Shown here: one piece after another, positions 9,152 to 13,962 of the stretch
How positions within the stretch are numbered: position 1 is the first letter of the stretch
Layout: every line of letters starts with the position of its first letter
DNA from: Desulfobacula sp.
Lineage (GTDB): Bacteria; Desulfobacterota; Desulfobacteria; Desulfobacterales; Desulfobacteraceae
Direction: 5' to 3'
Assembly (NCBI GenBank): GCA_023139225.1
Contig: JAGLNZ010000246.1
Span: forward strand, 1-14,373
DNA length: 14,373 bases
Position numbers and translations under genes: made by a program
The notes under the pieces: generated by a model
What the model saw: the letters and a program-made list of their open reading frames with translations, nothing else
Told to the model about the DNA's origin: nothing
The model's database searches: none

Positions 9152-9382
9152 CTATCCACCCCCAACCGGTGGGAAAAGCCCAACCCTGTCATTGTGTTTT
9201 AACTGGTATTTGTAATCCTGCCTCTTACCGTTAATAAAGATCAATTTCACAAGTTTAAAAGGAATGCCAAGATCTGCAATAAGCGTCTCCACAGTGGTTT
9301 TTTCAGAGAGTTCAAGACATTCGCTGTCTTGTGGAAGATATTTGGACAATGTTACAAACAGCTTTAGATCTATTTTTATCAT
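9152..9382 (-). CDS. MoaD/ThiS family sulfur-carrier protein
   Basis: This 76-residue beta-grasp protein ends in 'FPPVGGG', providing the exposed C-terminal Gly-Gly that E1-like enzymes adenylate and that is later thiocarboxylated. The N-terminal 'IKIDLKLFVTLSKYLP' and the central 'KLVKLIFINGKRQDYKYQL' followed by 'HNDRVGLFPP' match the MoaD pattern of a beta strand, a ThiS-like helix and the 'D-x-V-x-x-F-P-P-V-x-G-G' tail. The product is small and cytosolic. It is the first gene of the seven-gene minus-strand run and abuts the HesA/MoeB-like gene without any spacer. The MoaD-type tail favours a molybdenum or tungsten pterin role over ThiS, but no other cofactor gene is in view. The ribosome site before the ATG is weak. 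Confidence 0.9.
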   Translation of the reverse strand: MIKIDLKLFVTLSKYLPQDSECLELSEKTTVETLIADLGIPFKLVKLIFINGKRQDYKYQLKHNDRVGLFPPVGGG

Positions 9383-9487
9383 TATATCTGTTTACACTTT
9401 TTGCTTCCGCTGTTATTTAAGATGATATATTATATGGCATAAGTGAATTATTTTGTACATAAATTAAATAAAAAACCCTTAGGAATC
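9383..9487. promoter_or_regulatory. Divergent intergenic region with weak promoter-like boxes on both strands
   Basis: This spacer separates the minus-strand operon from the plus-strand hypothetical gene. On the minus strand a perfect TATAAT lies at 9429-9434, about 47 bases before the MoaD-like ATG, but its -35 at 17 spacing (9452-9457, read TACAAA) matches only half of the consensus. On the plus strand TTTACA (9391-9396) is followed at 17 bases by TATTTA (9414-9419). The two could face each other and interfere. No operator palindrome stands out. These are pattern matches only. Confidence 0.3.
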
Positions 9488-10024
9488 ATGGAAGAAAAAG
9501 AAACCCTTACCATACAAAATCTGGCCCAGGACTTGGCTGCCTTTGCCATTGATAGAACTGACCTGAAAGAACTTTTAGCTGCCATACCTGAAAACAGCAA
9601 TTCAAATCTGACTGCAATAGAATATGAACTTCAACTTTTAAAAATCCTGAGCGTTGGCTGGGGCATCTCTTTTTTCATGCCGGCCACTGATAAAAACAAA
9701 GGACCGTTAACCCAGATATTCTGGGAATTAATAAAAGAATTTTCAAAAAATATTTCGACGCTTACCCAAACCACAACCGGTCAAAACATTGATTATTTTG
9801 AAATCTTAAAGGAACGGCTGAACACCTACCTGGAAATAATGCAGGACAATCCAGATGAAGCCCAAAATCCGGCCAATATTATGGGACCTGCCTTTGCCAA
9901 GGCCTGTAACTGCGAAAATGATACCATTACCGTTTTAACCGGTACCAAAATGTTTACCCTGACCCTGGGGGCTGTAAAAGAGTATTTAAATGCTGTAAAA
10001 ATTGATGATATCAAGCTTAACTGA
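9488..10024 (+). CDS. Conserved-looking hypothetical protein, 178 residues
   Basis: I do not recognise this family. The product is soluble, acidic and mainly helical: an amphipathic N-terminal region ('LTIQNLAQDLAAFAIDR'), a short apolar stretch 'ILSVGWGISFFMPA' and a C-terminal part with 'CNCENDTITVLTGTKMF'. No transmembrane segment or signal peptide is evident. An upstream GTG at 9443 keeps the frame open, but the ATG at 9488 is preferred because AGGA precedes it, the added residues are low-complexity and lysine/asparagine-rich, and the GTG would overlap the minus-strand promoter boxes. The lipoprotein gene follows after 23 bases on the same strand, suggesting a two-gene unit. The coding frame is supported by codon usage like its neighbours, not by a domain. 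Confidence 0.75.
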   Translation: MEEKETLTIQNLAQDLAAFAIDRTDLKELLAAIPENSNSNLTAIEYELQLLKILSVGWGISFFMPATDKNKGPLTQIFWELIKEFSKNISTLTQTTTGQNIDYFEILKERLNTYLEIMQDNPDEAQNPANIMGPAFAKACNCENDTITVLTGTKMFTLTLGAVKEYLNAVKIDDIKLN

Positions 10025-10047
10025 ATATATCTTAGGAGAATTTTTCC

Positions 10048-10650
10048 ATGAAAAAACCATTACTGATTTTGTTGGGATTTATTTTAATCCTTTTTTGGGG
10101 ATGTGCCACACCCGGCCAGAAATTTATTGATATCACCTATCTTGCCCATCATGAAAAAACACAAAAAGGCGAAATCGGGATTACCCCCTTTCAAGACAAG
10201 CGATCAGATATGGGCCAAGGCTATATCGGTTACAGGGTATTGCTTGACAACAGCCAGGAGACATATTTAGTCAAAGGCTTGAATCTTGCAGATACCTTAA
10301 CCCGCATCATCAAGATTTATTTTGAAAAAAACGGATTTTCAACAACCCCTGTTGATCCTTGGGAACTGACACCCGACGGGGTGGTTAAAGCATCCAAAGG
10401 ATTTAAACAAATCGTAGCAGGAACGATAAACCGGTTTGAGTGCCGTGCAAAGAAAAAAGGGGGCACAACAGACATGATCCTTGATATTGATCTGACTTTA
10501 TACCTTGGCATTGCAGATAAAAATGCCTTGAAAACCATACCGGTTTGCCTAACCCTTGAAAGAACAGAGCTTATTTTTACCCGTGAAAAACTTGAGCAAT
10601 TTGTCAACCAGGCCCTTGAGGAAGTCATTCAAAAGGCAATAGTTTTCTAA
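10048..10650 (+). CDS. Predicted outer-membrane-type lipoprotein, possibly YajG-like
   Basis: The 200-residue protein starts with two lysines and a hydrophobic stretch ending 'FILILFWGCA', so cysteine 19 is the likely lipidated residue. The lipobox is atypical because tryptophan occupies the -2 position and leucine is at -4. The mature part has 'EIGITPFQDKR', a region suggesting 'LNLADTLTRIIKIYFEKNGF', and a strand-rich C-terminal half ending in 'LEQFVNQALEEVIQKAIVF', a layout reminiscent of YajG or related small secretory lipoproteins; I would not name it on that. An AGGAG box lies about 11 bases before the ATG. It shares strand and spacing with the preceding hypothetical gene, and it converges on the DUF3795 gene with 20 bases between stops. 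Confidence 0.8.
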   Translation: MKKPLLILLGFILILFWGCATPGQKFIDITYLAHHEKTQKGEIGITPFQDKRSDMGQGYIGYRVLLDNSQETYLVKGLNLADTLTRIIKIYFEKNGFSTTPVDPWELTPDGVVKASKGFKQIVAGTINRFECRAKKKGGTTDMILDIDLTLYLGIADKNALKTIPVCLTLERTELIFTREKLEQFVNQALEEVIQKAIVF

Positions 10651-10670
10651 ACATCTTGTAACCGGTGTTT

Positions 10671-11126
10671 TCAGACATACCTGGGTCGGGTTTTTGTTTT
10701 TTCATAAAATTGTTCTATCCCTGTTTTTTTTATTTTTTCATTGATCAACACCCAGCGCTTATACAGGTGCTTGTCAAAGTTGGTTCTGCTACAGGGAAAC
10801 TCATCACACTGAAAGCAGTAATCAATGTGTTTTTCCTGGTGACAGATGCGTATCCCACAATCTTTAAACAGTTTGCACTGCTCGTTTCGGCATCCCCTGC
10901 AATTTTTTGCAGCAAAGTAATCCAGCATTTCCTTGAAATCAGAATATTTGCTGAAAATCGGGTTATCCAGCAGGGTTTCAAACCGATTGGCATAGATATC
11001 GAAATTCCCCAGTTTTTCCTTGAGTTTCAGACTGTACCTGCGGATATCTCCATCCACATGGGCAAAGCATTTTTCACAGCTCAAGCCACAGGGGGCCAGT
11101 GACGTTTTAATCTTTTCAGATACCAT
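10671..11126 (-). CDS. DUF3795 cysteine-rich protein
   Basis: The 151-residue protein has 11 cysteines arranged as in DUF3795: 'PCGLSCEKC' (12-20), then C76-x-x-C79, C84, C90, C95 and finally 'YCFQCDEFPC' (103-112). The spacing implies metal binding (zinc or an iron-sulfur cluster), by inference. Between the clusters residues 25-70 form a helical segment. Family function is not established; members are common in anaerobes. The ATG is supported by AAAGGAGATA with AGGAG 7 bases upstream. It is transcribed alone, divergently from the regulator remnant and convergently with the lipoprotein. No signal peptide is seen, so it is probably cytosolic. Confidence 0.85.
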   Translation of the reverse strand: MVSEKIKTSLAPCGLSCEKCFAHVDGDIRRYSLKLKEKLGNFDIYANRFETLLDNPIFSKYSDFKEMLDYFAAKNCRGCRNEQCKLFKDCGIRICHQEKHIDYCFQCDEFPCSRTNFDKHLYKRWVLINEKIKKTGIEQFYEKTKTRPRYV

Positions 11127-11276
11127 ATACTATCTCCTTTCTTTTAAAATAAATTTGATTATAGCAATTGCATTCCAGGAACAAAAGTGGCATAAACGAC
11201 ATTTTTAGAGGCTATATCGACATTTGCTCTTTATTTATGTAAAATTTTAGAAAAGATAATCCGGTTAGGGGAGTCA

Positions 11277-11512
11277 ATGAAAAATGTTCCCATTATAGGA
11301 TGTTATAACTCCATGGCAAGTACCATTTTCGGTCCCATGGATATCTTGAACCAGGCAGTACGGCTTTGGGACGAGAAATGCAGACCCCTTATGAGTGTTT
11401 TCTTTTTTCCAAAGATCATGCTGCCCCTATGGTTATTAAGGCCCAGACGTGGATAGAACAGCATCACACAAAAGCAATTGATTACGACCACCTGACCAAA
11501 CCTGTTCTGTGA
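11277..11512 (+). pseudogene. Decayed GlxA/AraC-family transcriptional regulator (internal deletion and frame change)
   Basis: An intact ribosome site (AGGGGAG) and ATG at 11277 open a frame giving 'MKNVPIIGCYNSMASTIFG' and then 'PMDILNQAVRLWD', which resembles the start of the DJ-1/PfpI-like sensor domain in GlxA-type regulators. About 100 bases on the homology continues in another frame (from about 11381): 'PYECFLFSKDHA' then 'VIKAQTWIEQHHTKAIDYDH' and 'LTKPVL' stop at 11510-11512. That stretch matches the linker and first helix entering an AraC DNA-binding domain. About two thirds of a typical 320-residue regulator is missing from the middle, and the helix-turn-helix is gone. The original frame stops at 11448-11450 region after non-homologous residues. 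Identification is by motif memory, so the family name is a strong guess. No neighbouring target gene for it is evident. Confidence 0.6.
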
Positions 11513-11552
11513 TGACCTTATCATTTGGCTCTTAAATTTTTTTATACTTTGA

Positions 11553-11582
11553 TTGACAAAAAGCAGGCTCCTGTCCTATTAT
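11553..11582 (+). promoter_or_regulatory. Sigma70-like promoter for the J-domain gene
   Basis: TTGACA at 11553-11558 matches the -35 consensus exactly and is followed after 18 bases by TATTAT at 11577-11582. Transcription would start near 11590, giving a leader of about 50 bases before the ATG at 11640. The position also argues that the TTG at 11553 is a promoter element and not a start codon. Confidence 0.6.
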
Positions 11583-11639
11583 ACAAAATTTCAGCGCCTG
11601 TCGGCGTTGACGTTTATCAGGATGATTAAGGTAAAAGAA

Positions 11640-12023
11640 ATGAATTTTAAAGATTTTTACAGCTTGTTGAAAATCGACAGACGCGCTACAGAAAATGATA
11701 TCAAAAAAGCCTATCGAAAACTGGCCTTGGAATTTCACCCGGATATTAATACAGATAAAGATGCCGAAGAAAAATTCAAGGCCATCAATGAGGCCTATGC
11801 AGTATTAAGTGACAGTCAAAAACGCCATATTTACGACCAGACCGGCAACACCAATTTTGTGGGATTTGACAACATGGCGAACCAAGCATTTCACCGGGGC
11901 CGGGGCCGGGGAATGGGAATGGGAAGATGCATGGGAAAGTGCAGTGGTCTATCCGCACTTTTCTCAAGGCGCTCCCGGTATGCAAAACAAACACCGGCAA
12001 CACCCGGTTCCATATCGGAATAA
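11640..12023 (+). CDS. Small J-domain (DnaJ-like) co-chaperone
   Basis: The 127-residue protein begins '[20 protein letters not shown]' and carries the HPD motif at residues 33-35, followed by '[19 protein letters not shown]', the third and fourth J-domain helices. Family role: stimulation of Hsp70 (DnaK) ATPase through the HPD loop. Residues 87-96 are a Gly/Arg/Met linker ('[10 protein letters not shown]'), followed by C97-x-x-x-C101 and a basic tail; there is no zinc-finger or substrate-binding domain, so it is not full DnaJ. AAGG lies 8-9 bases before the ATG, and the promoter is just upstream; the ATG 18 bases earlier has no spaced ribosome site. It lies after the regulator remnant and before the dodecin gene, with spacers of 127 and 164 bases. 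Partner specificity is unknown. Confidence 0.88.
   Translation: MNFKDFYSLLKIDRRATENDIKKAYRKLALEFHPDINTDKDAEEKFKAINEAYAVLSDSQKRHIYDQTGNTNFVGFDNMANQAFHRGRGRGMGMGRCMGKCSGLSALFSRRSRYAKQTPATPGSISE
11896..11923 (+). repeat. G-run cluster with G-quadruplex potential (three CCGGGG units, two AATGGG units)
   Basis: Three CCGGGG units begin at 11894, then two AATGGG units end at 11923, so five runs of three or four G are separated by loops of 2-3 bases on the plus (coding) strand. It encodes the Gly/Arg/Met linker of the J-domain protein. Folding is inferred from base pattern only. Confidence 0.7.
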
Positions 12024-12187
12024 CCTCGCGATATGCCATAACATACATTCCCGTTTATAAAAAACAACTATACAAATCATTCGGATTTCTGTATCATTAA
12101 TTAACTGGCTCAATAATTTTCTACATACATTTATAAATGGTCCAAACTTATTTTTACAATCATAATAACCTATGAAAGGAGTTTGTC

Positions 12188-12394
12188 ATGGAAAAAAGTG
12201 TTTATAAAATAATTGAAGTTGTCGGATTCTCTGAAATTTCCTGGGAAGAGGCTGCCAAAGCCGCCGTTGCAGCTGTTGACAGTTCTGTTCGCGATATGCG
12301 CGTAGCTGAGGTTGTCATGATGGATATGCGTTTGGAGGATAACAGGATCGTTGGTTATCGAACCAAATTAAAAGTATCATTTAAGCTTGAATAA
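12188..12394 (+). CDS. Dodecin-family protein
   Basis: The 68-residue protein has the dodecin pattern: 'YKIIEVVGFSEISWEEAAKA', helix 'AAVAAVDSSVRDMRV', and the final strand 'GYRTKLKVSFKLE'. Family knowledge: dodecins assemble into hollow 12-subunit spheres that bind flavins or related ligands. In flavin dodecins a tryptophan stacks on the flavin; alignment by eye places valine 39 there ('DMRVAEVV'), so flavin binding in the classical mode is doubtful. AAAGGAG stands 7 bases before the ATG. The stop codon directly abuts the stop of the minus-strand carbonic anhydrase with no bases between. The 164-base upstream spacer is AT-rich; I see no clear promoter in it. Confidence 0.9.
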   Translation: MEKSVYKIIEVVGFSEISWEEAAKAAVAAVDSSVRDMRVAEVVMMDMRLEDNRIVGYRTKLKVSFKLE

Positions 12395-12934
12395 TTAATC
12401 TTTTATTTTATAAAATATTTGATCTGATCTGAAGCTTTGTGCGGTTTCCATATAACTGTCAGACATGATTTTTATTGCTTTTTCAGCGTCTTCCCTGTTG
12501 CTGTAAGTTTTTTTAACTTTCCCGGGTGAACCGGCAACAAGGGAATACGCCGGTACTATTGTTTTTTCCAATACAATAGTACCGGCAGCAACCACAGATC
12601 CTTTTTTGATCACTGCTTGGTTCATAACAATAGCTCCCATTCCAATCAGGCAATCATCTTCAATTGTGCATCCGTGGATTACACTTCTATGGCCTATGGT
12701 AACGCCGCTTCCTATTTTTAATGGAATATTTTCATCCGCATGACAGATACAAAGATCCTGAATATTTGTTCTTTCTCCTATGCTGATCTTATCCAAATCA
12801 CCACGCAGGACACAGTGAAACCAGACAGAAGATTGTCTGCCAATATGAACATCTCCAATTATTTGAGCTGTCGGTGCCACAAAAACTGTTATATCGAGTT
12901 CGGGATTGAAATTTTTATATGAATACAGAGTCAT
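12395..12934 (-). CDS. Gamma-class carbonic anhydrase-like / left-handed beta-helix protein
   Basis: This 179-residue protein has repeated hexapeptides of a left-handed beta helix: 'VHIGRQSSVWFHCVLRGD' (29-46), 'ISIGERTNIQD' and 'LKIGSGVTIGHRSVIHG' (72-88). Three histidines in the metal-site layout are present, H65, H82 and H87, and the 5-residue spacing of the last two matches gamma carbonic anhydrases. Expected activity: CO2 hydration with zinc or iron, though related YrdA/PaaY proteins have other or unknown activities. The C-terminal helix closes the fold. AAGG precedes the ATG by about 7 bases. It is 24 bases downstream of the cyclic-nucleotide-binding protein gene, suggesting co-transcription. 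The gene contains a 14-base inverted repeat listed separately. Confidence 0.85.
   Translation of the reverse strand: MTLYSYKNFNPELDITVFVAPTAQIIGDVHIGRQSSVWFHCVLRGDLDKISIGERTNIQDLCICHADENIPLKIGSGVTIGHRSVIHGCTIEDDCLIGMGAIVMNQAVIKKGSVVAAGTIVLEKTIVPAYSLVAGSPGKVKKTYSNREDAEKAIKIMSDSYMETAQSFRSDQIFYKIKD
12549..12586. repeat. 14-base perfect inverted repeat with 10-base loop, inside the carbonic anhydrase gene
   Basis: GCCGGTACTATTGT at 12549-12562 is the exact reverse complement of the bases at 12573-12586, separated by 10 bases. On the minus (coding) strand it spans the codons for 'AGTIV', a linker, and 'TIVPA', two successive beta-helix turns. The RNA would form a strong hairpin. On the plus strand the loop is T-rich but no T-run follows the second arm, so it is not a standard terminator. 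Confidence 0.85.
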
Positions 12935-12958
12935 GATTTACCTTTGTTTGATCTAAAA

Positions 12959-13540
12959 CTAGTTTTTTGGTTTCTTTTTTGCCTTGTTTTTTATTTTCTT
13001 TTCAAAAGCAAGAAGATCTGCATATTTTTCTTCCAGCTTTTTTCTGTCATCCTCAATAATCTCTTTTGTATTACCGAGTCGTTCTAAAATAACCGTATAA
13101 AACCCTTCTTTAATAATAGTTTCAATTTTTTTATCATTAAGATTCTCGATAATCGACATATCAATACAAAGGCAGATACCATCTGTTATGGAAACGACTG
13201 AAGCGGTTCTGGGGATGCCTTCAAAAACACTCATCTCCCCGAATATTTCACCGGGATCGGCAAAAGTAGCAATGGGAATACCATTCTGGATCACATCAAA
13301 AACACCTTTGATCACCCAGAAAGACCAACTATCGAATTCACCTTCTTTTATAACTATTTCACCTTTATCGTATTGGCACAGCTTTGCAATCCTTTTGTGA
13401 TATTTTCCTTCATTGGATTCAGGATTAGCATTCAGGATTGTTTTTATATCATGGCTTTCGATGTTTTCAAAAATCATGAATTTTCTCATAATACTGATGA
13501 TCTTTTCAGACAGCAAATTCGTCTTCAAATCTTTTGGCAT
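12959..13540 (-). CDS. Cyclic nucleotide-binding domain protein (no DNA-binding domain)
   Basis: The 193-residue protein has a Crp-type beta-barrel at about residues 50-145. The phosphate-binding cassette reads 'GEIFGEMSVFEGIPRTAS' (97-114) with E102 and R111 in the ligand-contact positions. Residues 1-48 are helical, and 150-193 form a charged, lysine-rich, probably coiled-coil tail ('DRKKLEEKYADLLAFEKK') instead of a helix-turn-helix, so it is unlikely to be a promoter-binding regulator; it may sense a cyclic nucleotide for a partner protein. GGAG lies 7 bases before the ATG. The carbonic anhydrase-like gene follows after 24 bases. Which cyclic nucleotide binds, if any, is not clear. Confidence 0.85.
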   Translation of the reverse strand: MPKDLKTNLLSEKIISIMRKFMIFENIESHDIKTILNANPESNEGKYHKRIAKLCQYDKGEIVIKEGEFDSWSFWVIKGVFDVIQNGIPIATFADPGEIFGEMSVFEGIPRTASVVSITDGICLCIDMSIIENLNDKKIETIIKEGFYTVILERLGNTKEIIEDDRKKLEEKYADLLAFEKKIKNKAKKKPKN

Positions 13541-13579
13541 GAAATATCTCCCGAAATTTTAAGCAATGATTTAAAAGAT

Positions 13580-13609
13580 ATTATATACGATTTTTTTATT
13601 TGATGTAAA
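13580..13609 (-). promoter_or_regulatory. Sigma70-like promoter for the CNB-domain/carbonic anhydrase pair
   Basis: Read on the minus strand, TTTACA (13604-13609) is followed after 18 bases by a perfect TATAAT (13580-13585). Transcription would start near 13572, about 32 bases before the ATG at 13540. The region is AT-rich, so chance matches are possible, but both boxes and spacing are good. Confidence 0.55.
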
Positions 13610-13632
13610 TAAGACTTTGTTAAAAAAACGAA

Positions 13633-13776
13633 CTATGTTTTATTTATTCCAACAAATCCTGCAAGCATCAACGCTATTCCAAGAAAATAATAATATCTGC
13701 CATTATCGACAAAATAATGGCCGGCAATAAGCAGAACAATTCCTGCCAGCCCTATAAAACAAAAAATATTTCTCAT
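13633..13776 (-). CDS. 47-residue small membrane protein
   Basis: A short frame reads 'MRNIFCFIGLAGIVLLIAGH', a loop 'YFVDNGRYYY', then 'FLGIALMLAGFVGINKT'. The two hydrophobic segments (residues 4-19 and 31-44) with Gly-rich packing faces and a short polar loop look like a helical hairpin in the inner membrane. GAGG stands 5-6 bases before the ATG, and a promoter-like pair lies just upstream (13821-13849). It precedes the CNB-domain gene on the same strand with a separate promoter between. I do not recognise a family. The case for translation rests on the ribosome site, the promoter and a coherent membrane pattern. Confidence 0.65.
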   Translation of the reverse strand: MRNIFCFIGLAGIVLLIAGHYFVDNGRYYYFLGIALMLAGFVGINKT

Positions 13777-13820
13777 GCTATCCTCAAATTTAAACTTTTT
13801 AAGATTCCATTTTCAATATT

Positions 13821-13849
13821 GATTTAAAGGACATGAAGATATTTGTCAA
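13821..13849 (-). promoter_or_regulatory. Promoter-like boxes upstream of the small membrane protein
   Basis: On the minus strand an exact TTGACA (13844-13849) is followed after 17 bases by TAAATC (13821-13826). Start would be near 13814, giving a leader of about 38 bases. The -10 box is weak. Confidence 0.45.
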
Positions 13850-13880
13850 AATAAAACTGCAACTTACAAAAAAATATGAC

Positions 13881-13900
13881 GGGTACGGCGAACCGAACCC
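13881..13900. other. GC-rich hairpin in an AT-rich spacer
   Basis: GGGT (13881-13884) pairs with ACCC (13897-13900), and CGG (13886-13888) with CCG (13893-13895), around a four-base loop and one A-A mismatch. On the minus strand the loop reads TTCG and a run of seven T follows six bases after the stem (13868-13874), so it might be a weak terminator for minus-strand transcription entering from the right. It could equally be a remnant. The rest of 13777-13962 holds only the promoter-like boxes noted. Confidence 0.4.
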
Positions 13901-13962
13901 CCATTGCATAGACATTCAAATTTATATTCTCGAATTGGTTTATGATAATTTAAACTCTTTAG

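Noticed and set aside
9443..9487. GTG at 9443 as the start of the 178-residue hypothetical protein
   Set aside because: No spaced ribosome site, the added 15 residues are low-complexity, and it overlaps promoter-like boxes of the minus-strand operon; ATG 9488 is preferred, though AGGA is only 3 bases away from it.
10650..10760. Rho-independent terminator between the lipoprotein and DUF3795 genes from the T-runs near 10689-10738
   Set aside because: No stable stem stands before the T-runs; they code for the lysine-rich tail of the DUF3795 protein.
10665..11102. Plus-strand open frame of 145 residues opposite the DUF3795 gene
   Set aside because: It is the antisense shadow of a gene with a clear 11-cysteine family pattern and its own ribosome site; the shadow has no domain.
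11303..11524. Minus-strand open frame of 73 residues over the regulator relic
   Set aside because: No recognisable domain, no ribosome site, and the opposite strand carries GlxA-like motifs.
11553..11639. Longer J-domain protein starting at TTG 11553
   Set aside because: The TTG is the first part of an exact -35 box and the family normally begins at the 'FYSLL' helix; ATG 11640 has its own ribosome site.
13881..13910. tRNA 3' end or attachment site because the minus strand reads like a T-arm ('GGGTTCGG')
   Set aside because: No acceptor stem, anticodon arm or matching second copy in the window; the pairing is better explained as a single hairpin.
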